A DNA stretch of 6,810 nt, taken from assembly GCA_014764075.1 (NCBI GenBank), contig JACXUE010000119.1, forward strand, positions 1 to 6,810. The letters are read 5' to 3'. Each line of letters starts with the position of its first letter. Position 1 is the stretch's first letter. Below, in pieces: positions 1-5,543 of the stretch. Made by a program: the position numbers and the translations under genes. Source of the DNA: Sulfuricurvum sp. Its GTDB lineage: Bacteria > Campylobacterota > Campylobacteria > Campylobacterales > Sulfurimonadaceae. The notes under the pieces were generated by a model. It was given only the letters and a program-made list of their open reading frames with translations. It made no database searches and was not told the origin of the DNA.

Positions 1-944
1 TAGACTTTCCCGTATTGATCGCGCATCATGTAATCAGTGTGCATCGCCGCTTGTAGTTCGCTTGTCGTAAAGTTACTCAACATCGAATCGACTTTTCCAA
101 ACGCCTCCTCTCCGCTTTTGAAAAACGATCCAGCCGATTCAAGCGCAGTTTTCAGCGATGAGCGGTTCTCCACCAAAATATCACTGACATTGTCTTCAAT
201 TTTGACAAACTTATCAACCGCTTCGGGAAGTTTGTGCTCTATTGAACCGCTAATATTGTCCAAACGTGCAGTCAATGAATTGATCCGTGCCATAATCGCA
301 GGAAGATCTTTGTTGATGGTGTCGGCACTTTGACCAAAACCAGCACTCATCGTTTTAAAATGAGCGATAGCATCATGCAGATCATCGCGATTTTCGACAA
401 TCACCCTATCCAAATTTACCCCGACATTTCGAAAAGCGACGATTAGCTCCTGAATCGCTTGGCGGTGCTCTTCATCGAGAGTCGAGCGAAAATCTTTGAG
501 AAGAAGTTCTAGCTCTTTGGCAGCAGCATTCACTGAGTCACTCGTCTGGTCGAACGAAGCATACCTTTTAGACTGCGCCAATGTCCCTTTATCTGTCAAA
601 AAAGTGCCCGAATCTCCGACAACGATATTGATCACTTTGGAACCCAAAAGAGACTCCTGAGCAACAATCACGGAAGAGTCATCCGGAATTTTAAACTCCT
701 GATCGATCATCAATCCCAATTTTACCCGCTTCCCTTCGATCTTGATCTCTTCGACATCTCCGATGGTAACACCGTTCATCAATACATGGGTATGTTTTTC
801 AATGCCGGAAGCATCTTCGATATAGGCAAAAACACTATACCCCTCTTTCCCCCATTTTCCTAGTGATGTCACTTGAGTTGAAAGAAACAGCAGTGCTACC
901 AATGCCATAACGACAAAAAGACCTATTCTTGCTTCCAATTTCAT
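1..944 (-). CDS. mlaD: MlaD/MCE-domain lipid-transport protein, partial (C-terminus off window)
   Basis: 314 codons are visible and the frame runs open past the window edge. After a short basic N-terminus, residues about 8-24 form one hydrophobic membrane anchor with no cleavage site. An MCE domain follows at about residues 36-112, with the motifs NGVTIGDVEEI (57-67) and SLLGSKVINI (99-108), which match the family core. Residues about 130-314 are polar, heptad-like and predicted helical or coiled coil, as in longer MCE proteins. Family knowledge: MlaD is the periplasmic substrate-binding part of the MlaFEDB ABC transporter, which moves phospholipids between the inner and outer membranes. The start at 944 is preferred over the in-frame ATG at 950, because AGAGGA at 951-956 is 6 nt from the former and directly abuts the latter. 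It follows lptD closely, consistent with an outer-membrane lipid operon. The MCE family is secure; assignment to Mla rather than another MCE system rests on context. Confidence 0.85.
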   Translation of the reverse strand, partial: MKLEARIGLFVVMALVALLFLSTQVTSLGKWGKEGYSVFAYIEDASGIEKHTHVLMNGVTIGDVEEIKIEGKRVKLGLMIDQEFKIPDDSSVIVAQESLLGSKVINIVVGDSGTFLTDKGTLAQSKRYASFDQTSDSVNAAAKELELLLKDFRSTLDEEHRQAIQELIVAFRNVGVNLDRVIVENRDDLHDAIAHFKTMSAGFGQSADTINKDLPAIMARINSLTARLDNISGSIEHKLPEAVDKFVKIEDNVSDILVENRSSLKTALESAGSFFKSGEEAFGKVDSMLSNFTTSELQAAMHTDYMMRDQYGKV

Positions 945-950
945 AGTCAT

Positions 951-956
951 TCCTCT
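951..956 (-). promoter_or_regulatory. Shine-Dalgarno of the mlaD-like gene
   Basis: AGAGGA on the minus strand lies just after the lptD stop codon (957-959). Two in-frame ATG codons follow. The first (950-948) touches the SD with no spacer. The second (944-942) has a 6-nt spacer, so it is chosen as the start. Confidence 0.7.
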
Positions 957-3119
957 TTAATCGGTCAGTTTGTAATCAAACTCAGAACCGCCAATCGGTT
1001 TGAGTATCACGGTGATAAAAATATAAGAATCGTCTAGCGAATTGTTGTTGACGTTATTCGTCAAAACTGGACGTCGGTTTTGGACATACCGAATCCCGAA
1101 ATCAAGACACCGTTGAGAGTGCAAAAACCCCACTTCACTCCGTTTTATCAAATCTTCACGGTAATCGTATGTAACCAAACCGAAAAATTTGTAGTAGCGA
1201 TTATACTGATACGATGCATCAGCGGTCCAATACGAAGAGTAATACGGCGTATTTTTACGTAATTCATCGGTGTAATAGTGGCTGATCCCCGCCGCTACCG
1301 TTCCGTCATTATAGCGTAGTGTATTTTGTTCTTTTGTTATCCGTTCACGATCATGGTTATACGACGTTTGATTATAAAACGAAATTGCTTCCGAAATCTC
1401 CCATTCCAACTCGTTTTGAAGCTCACCGTAATAGTTTTTATCGGCACCGTACACAAAATTTTGACTCAAACGATCAACCAGCATCTGTTTACCCTCTCGA
1501 AACAGATAGTTACTTATCCCCAAAGATAATGTGTCATTTGGAGTATTTAGATTGTAATATTCACATGCTGCTACGGTGTTACCCGGTATGCACACCCCGT
1601 TGTCATCATAGGTGTCATAATAGCCACTGTAAATACGCTCTCCCGATTGGGTATAGCCAATAAACGGGTTAATAACATGGACATACTCTTCATACGGGCG
1701 CACCAGCGCAGAAGATAATGCTAACGTATGATCAAGCTGCGCGTAAAATCCCTGTCCATATTTGCCGTCATCCACAATCTGATTATTATTTTTGTCAACA
1801 TACGAATTTTTAGTATTACCGTAAAAAGTGATTACTTTTGAGGTCAAATTTGCGGTGTAGCTTAAATCAAGATACTCATCAAACAGCGATGTTTGAAACG
1901 TTAAAGGGACATTAAAATCTCCCTGAATAGCACGCTTACCGTCCGGACGATAAAAATGGGTGGCCATAGCATCACCGCTCAAAAGAAGACGGTTATCCAA
2001 AAAAGTTTCTAAATAACGATGATAATGGATTGTCGGTAGCGTCTGAATCGTCGCATCATTGCTGTTTAGATCCAGATATTGATAATGTTTTAGATAGGTT
2101 CCAAAATAGTTATCTTCGCTGCTGTAATAAGCATTGATACGGGACATCACCTGATTGTCGGTAATATTTTGAGTTTCATCACTGTGTTCAAGATTTAAAT
2201 AATCAACATCATTCATCCATGAAGCATCAACATAAAGCCCGGACTCCCCCTCAAGTGACAGATCAAACCATTCACGCAGAGGGTTAGTATGGCGGTAATT
2301 GATCTCATAACCGTAATGTTTGGTATTTGCCAAGTCGTATTCTGCTGCATAGTCGTGTTGTTCTTTAAAATACCCTGCGGAGACGGTGCCCTGAGATGAT
2401 AGGGTGTCGACAAAGCGAAAATCGGCATAAATTCCCGATCCTCTGGACGTTCGGATTTGGGGACGCAACTCCAAATCCCACCAGTTTTGAGAGGCAACAT
2501 AAATAGGCTGTTGATAATAGAACCCTTGAGAATTCGAGAGTCCGAACGAGGGGATCAGCAAACCGCTTCGACGTGTCCGATCGGTCGGATACCCAAAATA
2601 GGGAAGATAAAAGAGGGGAACATTGTCCACTTCCAAGCGGGCATTGTAAAGATTCACCCACATGGCATCACTATCATAATCGGCACTACTGAAACGGATT
2701 TTCCACAACGGATCAACCGAATCGCATCCCGATACCATACCGCTTTTGAGATCGATCTCATTTTTACATACCTCAGCTTCAGCGCTGCTGATCCACGTTC
2801 GGGAAGCATCGTCAATCATGTAATAAGGTTTAGAATAGCGTGTATCGTCCGCTAAATTCACCCGTGAATAATCGCTTACCATGCGATACTGATTGGCTTT
2901 AAAAATATTCACTTTCCCTTTAGCTTCAATGATACTCGTATTGCGGTCAAAGGTTATCTCATCGGCACTCAAAATGTAATCTTGATAGAGTACGACAGAA
3001 TGATCGGAGGCTTTTGCCATTGTGCCGTTTGCATCAACACCGACACCAAACAACTCAACATACTCATTACCCAGCAAACACGTCGAAGCCGCCAACCCGA
3101 TCCACAAAAAACTACGCAT
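957..3119 (-). CDS. lptD: LPS-assembly outer-membrane protein LptD
   Basis: 720 codons. With LptE, LptD inserts lipopolysaccharide (lipooligosaccharide) into the outer leaflet of the outer membrane. Residues 1-17 look like a signal peptide (hydrophobic run, probable cleavage after Gly17). Residues about 40-130 resemble the OstA/LptA-like beta-jellyroll, with segments such as SADEITFDRN and IIEAKGKVNIF. The family signature is clear at 168-193: VPLFYLPYFGYP followed by RRSGLLIPSFG. The remainder is rich in aromatic and alternating residues and ends in beta-strand-like sequence, fitting a C-terminal beta-barrel. Mature-region cysteines are C118, C132, C510, C519 and C671; the layout differs from the E. 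coli pattern of one N-terminal pair and two adjacent C-terminal cysteines. The ATG overlaps the stop of the upstream small gene by 8 nt (ATGCGTAG), implying translational coupling; the nearest SD-like run is a weak GGTG. Length is typical for shorter LptD proteins. No lptE is visible in the window. Confidence 0.93.
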   Translation of the reverse strand: MRSFLWIGLAASTCLLGNEYVELFGVGVDANGTMAKASDHSVVLYQDYILSADEITFDRNTSIIEAKGKVNIFKANQYRMVSDYSRVNLADDTRYSKPYYMIDDASRTWISSAEAEVCKNEIDLKSGMVSGCDSVDPLWKIRFSSADYDSDAMWVNLYNARLEVDNVPLFYLPYFGYPTDRTRRSGLLIPSFGLSNSQGFYYQQPIYVASQNWWDLELRPQIRTSRGSGIYADFRFVDTLSSQGTVSAGYFKEQHDYAAEYDLANTKHYGYEINYRHTNPLREWFDLSLEGESGLYVDASWMNDVDYLNLEHSDETQNITDNQVMSRINAYYSSEDNYFGTYLKHYQYLDLNSNDATIQTLPTIHYHRYLETFLDNRLLLSGDAMATHFYRPDGKRAIQGDFNVPLTFQTSLFDEYLDLSYTANLTSKVITFYGNTKNSYVDKNNNQIVDDGKYGQGFYAQLDHTLALSSALVRPYEEYVHVINPFIGYTQSGERIYSGYYDTYDDNGVCIPGNTVAACEYYNLNTPNDTLSLGISNYLFREGKQMLVDRLSQNFVYGADKNYYGELQNELEWEISEAISFYNQTSYNHDRERITKEQNTLRYNDGTVAAGISHYYTDELRKNTPYYSSYWTADASYQYNRYYKFFGLVTYDYREDLIKRSEVGFLHSQRCLDFGIRYVQNRRPVLTNNVNNNSLDDSYIFITVILKPIGGSEFDYKLTD

Positions 3120-3339
3120 TGATCACCAACGTCCTTCCGGTTCGATCATGCCAACTACGGTGGTATGGATCCAACATCGCCCACACAAAACCGAGATAAA
3201 AGAGAAGTTCACTTACTACACGAAAAACACTTCGGTTAAACGCACTGAAAAAACGGGGATTGGAGAGAACAGCACGTTGGCGGATAGAAGCCAATGAGAT
3301 CTGCTCCCTTTGAATCAAAGATTCGAGTTGCTCATCCAT
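3112..3339 (-). CDS. Short RDD-family membrane protein, apparently with an internal in-frame deletion
   Basis: 75 codons. Residues 1-25 (ending ASIRQRAVL) resemble the cytoplasmic N-terminus of RDD proteins leading into their first membrane helix. Residues 26-75 (SNPRFF..., FNRSVFRVVSELLFYLG, LDPYHRSWHDRTGRTLVINA) resemble the C-terminal RDD half, whose hallmark is a last membrane helix followed by a D-P-x-x-x-x-W-H-D-x-T motif. From memory, related proteins are about 140-150 residues with two or three extra hydrophobic segments and the paired Asp residues in between; here that middle is absent and one membrane helix (about 38-57) remains. The frame is intact. The start overlaps the purD stop by one base (TAATG) and the end overlaps lptD by 8 nt, so the ORF links translation of both. 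RDD function is poorly defined. It could be a remnant kept for coupling, a functional mini-protein, or an assembly error. Confidence 0.65.
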   Translation of the reverse strand: MDEQLESLIQREQISLASIRQRAVLSNPRFFSAFNRSVFRVVSELLFYLGFVWAMLDPYHRSWHDRTGRTLVINA

Positions 3340-4607
3340 TATCGCAATGCCTGATACGCGATATCGGTTCGAAGTTTTTTACCGGCATAATGAACTTGTC
3401 CACAAAGCATATAGGCACGATCACGCGCCTCTTTGATACTTTCACCCACACCGACACATACGAGAACACGACCGCCGGTGGCATAGAGTTTCCCATCTTC
3501 TTCCGCTACGCCTGCATACGCGATATGGGTGTTGTAAGCTATCTCATCATGATGGATTTCATCGACGATGATTTCTGCGGGTTCAGAGTTATCGTACGGA
3601 TAGTTTCGGCTTGCCATGACGACACCGACCGCGTATTTGTCGTAAAATTCAACACTCAACGTATCAAGTTGTTTGGTAGCGGCTTTATAAAAAAGCTCAC
3701 TTGCCGGGGTTTTCAAAAGAGGCATTAAAATCTCACACTCCGGATCACCGAAACGGACATTAAATTCCAAAGTAATCGGCTCACCGTTAACGATCATAAG
3801 TCCGATAAAGAGAACTCCTTCAAACGGAGCCCCCTCTTCTTGCATCCCTGCCAACGTCGGGCGGACGATCCGATCTTTCACTTTTTCGTAAATGACATCG
3901 TCTACCAATGGGGTCGGAGCGTATGCGCCCATTCCTCCCGTATTGGGACCTTCGTCGTTATCGAGCAGTCGCTTATGATCTTGCACGGCAGGGAGAAGGA
4001 TAAAGTCTTTACCGTCACACAATGCAAACATGGAGAGCTCATATCCGTCCAAGAACTCCTCGACAACAACCCGTTTGCCTGCATCGCCGAACGATTTACC
4101 GCTGAGCATCTCAGAGACTGCCACTTTTGCCTCCTCATGGCTTTGGGCAATAATCACCCCTTTTCCAGCGCATAAGCCGTCCGCTTTAACCACGATCGGT
4201 GCAGTTAATGATTCGATAAACTTGAATGCATCGCCAATATGATCGGTTTCGATATAGCGCGCGGTTGGAATATTATATTTGGCCAAAAAGTTCTTCATAT
4301 AAACTTTTGACCCTTCCAACTGTGCCGCCGCTTTTGAAGGACCGAAAATCACCAATCCTTTGGCCTTGAACACATCGACAACACCCTCAGTCAAAGGGCC
4401 TTCCGGTCCGACAATCGTCATATCGATCGCATTGTCTACCGCAAACTGTGCCAATGCTTCGTAGTCTTTAATGGTGACGTTTGTTCCAAGCATCGGCGTG
4501 GCACCGTTTCCGGGGGCGAAGAAAAGCTCACCCACCGCAGGATCTAATTTTAAAACCCGTCCGATCGCAAATTCACGTCCGCCGCTACCGATTACCATTA
4601 CTTTCAT
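3339..4607 (-). CDS. purD: Phosphoribosylamine-glycine ligase (GAR synthetase)
   Basis: 422 codons, full length for the family. PurD catalyses ATP-dependent joining of 5-phosphoribosylamine and glycine to give GAR, the second step of de novo purine synthesis, in the cytoplasm. Visible motifs: N-terminal Rossmann-like MKVMVIGSGGREFAIG (1-16), GPEGPLTEG (67-75), FGPSKAAAQLEGSK (88-101), the ATP-grasp lysine and glycine-rich loop VVKADGLCAGKGV (139-151), EEFLDGYE (183-190), the signature QDHKRLLDNDEGPNTGGMGAY (209-229) and metal/ATP site LEFNVRFGDPE (280-290). All key elements appear intact. The ATG at 4607 has AAGGTG at 4612-4617 and its own putative -10 box upstream. The stop overlaps the next gene's start (TAATG). 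It is the first gene after the 6S RNA unit. I recall purD as the downstream neighbour of 6S RNA in Helicobacter/Campylobacter too; that is from memory, not checked. Confidence 0.97.
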   Translation of the reverse strand: MKVMVIGSGGREFAIGRVLKLDPAVGELFFAPGNGATPMLGTNVTIKDYEALAQFAVDNAIDMTIVGPEGPLTEGVVDVFKAKGLVIFGPSKAAAQLEGSKVYMKNFLAKYNIPTARYIETDHIGDAFKFIESLTAPIVVKADGLCAGKGVIIAQSHEEAKVAVSEMLSGKSFGDAGKRVVVEEFLDGYELSMFALCDGKDFILLPAVQDHKRLLDNDEGPNTGGMGAYAPTPLVDDVIYEKVKDRIVRPTLAGMQEEGAPFEGVLFIGLMIVNGEPITLEFNVRFGDPECEILMPLLKTPASELFYKAATKQLDTLSVEFYDKYAVGVVMASRNYPYDNSEPAEIIVDEIHHDEIAYNTHIAYAGVAEEDGKLYATGGRVLVCVGVGESIKEARDRAYMLCGQVHYAGKKLRTDIAYQALR

Positions 4608-4611
4608 AGAT

Positions 4612-4617
4612 CACCTT
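4612..4617 (-). promoter_or_regulatory. Shine-Dalgarno of purD
   Basis: AAGGTG lies 4 nt before the ATG at 4607-4605 (6 nt if only AAGG pairs). It supports the chosen purD start, which also matches the conserved N-terminus beginning MKVMVIGSGGRE. Confidence 0.75.
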
Positions 4618-4627
4618 GAAAAATTTA

Positions 4628-4633
4628 ATTATC
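4628..4633 (-). promoter_or_regulatory. Putative -10 box of the purD operon
   Basis: GATAAT on the minus strand (within AAGATAATTAAA) is one mismatch from TATAAT. A transcript would start near 4621, giving a leader of about 14 nt that carries the SD. No TTGACA-like -35 is seen, which is usual for the main sigma factor in this phylum. The box lies inside one arm of the large dyad at 4629-4670, so it could be under operator control. Purely sequence-based. Confidence 0.5.
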
Positions 4634-4670
4634 TTATCTAAACCACGTTAACGTTTCTCAAATAAGATAA
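4629..4670. repeat. Two nested inverted repeats sharing one centre, between 6S RNA and purD
   Basis: Outer arms are perfect 9-mers, TTATCTTAT (4629-4637) and ATAAGATAA (4662-4670). An inner perfect 10-bp palindrome, ACGTTAACGT (4645-4654), has the same centre (between 4649 and 4650). The 7-nt spacers on each side are not complementary. One outer arm contains the putative purD -10 box; the other is the T-tract side of the 6S terminator. It could be an operator for a dimeric regulator or a weak AU-rich hairpin in read-through RNA; the sequence alone cannot decide. Confidence 0.7.
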
Positions 4671-4684
4671 AAGCCCAGGTGGGC
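4660..4684 (-). terminator. Intrinsic terminator of the 6S RNA
   Basis: On the minus strand GCCC (4684-4681), loop ACCT (4680-4677) and GGGC (4676-4673) are followed by TTTTATCTTATTT. The stem is short (4 GC pairs) but the T-rich tail is good. The hairpin shares bases with the 3' arm of the closing 6S stem (4681-4675), so the terminator and mature closing stem are mutually exclusive folds. It would also attenuate read-through from guaA-hemD into purD. Confidence 0.65.
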
Positions 4685-4860
4685 GTTTCGCAGTAGCTTT
4701 GGTTCTCAAAGCCGAATAAAGCCGCTCGAGCGCCACTACTTGGCGGCAATCTCTCACGCCCATGCGTTCAAACGAGACCACCGACACCGAATGACGTCTA
4801 CGGGTGCGGCTTGTTGAATATGTAGAACCCTCAAAATGCGATTAGTCGCTTCACCTAGAG
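4669..4860 (-). ncRNA. ssrS: 6S RNA (RNA polymerase regulator)
   Basis: About 190 nt between a consensus promoter and an intrinsic terminator; ends are approximate (few nt). Hand folding gives the 6S architecture. The closing arm pairs CUAGGUG (4858-4852) with CACCUGG (4681-4675), then GCG/CGC (4849-4847 with 4685-4683) and CGC/GCG (4840-4838 with 4691-4689), then UUUU/AAAG and GGUUCU/AGAACC (4829-4824 with 4706-4701). A central bubble of 11 nt (4823-4813) faces 12 nt (4718-4707). Beyond it AAGCCGC/GCGGCUU (4812-4806 with 4725-4719), an imperfect CGUCAUU/AGUGGCG, a 10-bp stem (4783-4774 with 4753-4744, three wobbles) and an apical ACGC-AUGG-GCGU hairpin. Family knowledge: 6S mimics an open promoter, sequesters the housekeeping RNA polymerase holoenzyme in stationary phase, and is released by pRNA synthesis. 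I recall 6S next to purD in Helicobacter/Campylobacter. tmRNA, RNase P RNA and SRP RNA do not fit by length or motif. Confidence 0.8.
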
Positions 4861-4866
4861 AGGATA

Positions 4867-4872
4867 ATTATA
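4867..4872 (-). promoter_or_regulatory. -10 box of the 6S RNA promoter
   Basis: A perfect TATAAT, preceded by a T-rich stretch (TTTTAAGTATTTTGAGGG) and no recognisable -35, a layout typical of Campylobacterota sigma-70 promoters. The expected start is about 4860, with the RNA beginning near the CUAGGUG arm. The upstream promoter bases run into the 3' end of hemD (stop 4885-4887). Confidence 0.75.
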
Positions 4873-4884
4873 CCCTCAAAATAC

Positions 4885-5532
4885 TTAAAACGTGGACGTT
4901 GATTCGGCAATTTTACGGGCACACTCAACGGCGGAAGCGATACTAGGCTCAGGGCTGATCGATACCTCTTGTGCCTCCTTAAACGCATCTCGCGTCGTTT
5001 TTCCGATGGTAACGACGGAGTGGCTGGGAAGAATGGTATAATGCTTTAAAAAACACTCAATCGATGAGGGAGACGTGAAAATCAACACTCCCTCTTCGTC
5101 AATCTCTATCCCAACGGATTCCTCATTGCACGTTGTTTCGTACAATACTACCTCATCAATGATGATCTGTGGATTCACCATTTTTATCCATTCCGAAGCA
5201 ATCACTTTCGGACGAACATAAAGCCATCTTCCCTGCAAGTTCTCCTGTCCCATCAGTTCAGGAATCGATCGCCCATAGCCATTCCCTATATGAAAATTCA
5301 CAGCGCCCGCTTGGCGTGCCGCATCCGCCGTCCCCTCAGAAACACAGATGCACTCTAACTTCTCCCATTGAATATCGTAGTGTTCTAAAGCGATTAAGGA
5401 CTGTTTAGAAGTGAGTATGATTCCATCGTAGCGGCTAAAATCAATATCGGGTTTAAAAAAAGAGATGGTGAGGATTGGAATATGAATAACCCCCTCATAC
5501 GGGGTTTTGGAGATCAGATAGATGGGACGCAA
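4885..5532 (-). CDS. hemD: Uroporphyrinogen-III synthase
   Basis: 215 codons, near the usual length for compact HemD proteins. It cyclises hydroxymethylbilane to uroporphyrinogen III with ring-D inversion, in the cytoplasm, the branch point to haem, sirohaem and corrinoids. HemD sequences diverge strongly, but the two-domain pattern is visible: domain 1 with YDGIILTSKQSLIALEHY (35-52) and CVSEGTADAARQAG (63-76), domain 2 with GVLIFTSPSSIECFL (148-162) and VVTIGKTTRDAFKEA (173-187), the repeated 'TS' and 'G-x-x-T' loops of the family. The start is TTG at 5532-5530; no ATG or GTG fits, while AAGGGG at 5538-5543 sits 5 nt upstream and overlaps the guaA stop, so translation is probably coupled to guaA. 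The last codons lie just upstream of the 6S promoter. No terminator separates hemD from the 6S unit, so a hemD transcript would run into the 6S gene. Confidence 0.85.
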   Translation of the reverse strand: MRPIYLISKTPYEGVIHIPILTISFFKPDIDFSRYDGIILTSKQSLIALEHYDIQWEKLECICVSEGTADAARQAGAVNFHIGNGYGRSIPELMGQENLQGRWLYVRPKVIASEWIKMVNPQIIIDEVVLYETTCNEESVGIEIDEEGVLIFTSPSSIECFLKHYTILPSHSVVTIGKTTRDAFKEAQEVSISPEPSIASAVECARKIAESTSTF

Positions 5533-5537
5533 AAATG

Positions 5538-5543
5538 CCCCTT
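5538..5543 (-). promoter_or_regulatory. Shine-Dalgarno supporting the TTG start of hemD
   Basis: AAGGGG overlaps the guaA stop (TAAGGGG) and is 5 nt from the TTG at 5532. This fixes an unusual start codon and suggests reinitiation by ribosomes finishing guaA. Confidence 0.7.

Noticed and set aside
37..333. 98-codon open frame on the plus strand
   Set aside because: Antisense to the helical tail of the MCE protein, Ser/Leu-rich with no family resemblance; a shadow.
948..950. ATG at 950 as start of the MCE gene
   Set aside because: In frame, but the Shine-Dalgarno abuts it with no spacer; the ATG at 944 has the ideal 6-nt spacing.
2457..2855. 132-codon open frame on the plus strand
   Set aside because: Lies antisense to the LptD signature region and has no domain or ribosome site; a shadow of lptD.
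3060..3119. Lipoprotein lipobox at Cys14 of LptD
   Set aside because: The residues before Cys14 (A-S-T) are a poor lipobox, and LptD is a barrel protein cleaved by signal peptidase I; cleavage after Gly17 is more plausible.
3294..3728. 144-codon open frame on the plus strand
   Set aside because: Antisense to purD, whose minus-strand protein carries complete family motifs; the plus-strand product shows no recognisable domain.
4669..4860. tmRNA, RNase P RNA or SRP RNA
   Set aside because: Length of about 190 nt and absence of a CCA-ended tRNA-like domain, of a proteolysis-tag reading frame, of RNase P core sequences and of the SRP tetraloop region argue against these.
4608..4884. Purine or other riboswitch leader for purD
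   Set aside because: Context (purD) suggested it, but no purine-riboswitch core or known aptamer motif is seen. The RNA has its own strong promoter and terminator and folds as a rod with a central bubble, which fits 6S better.
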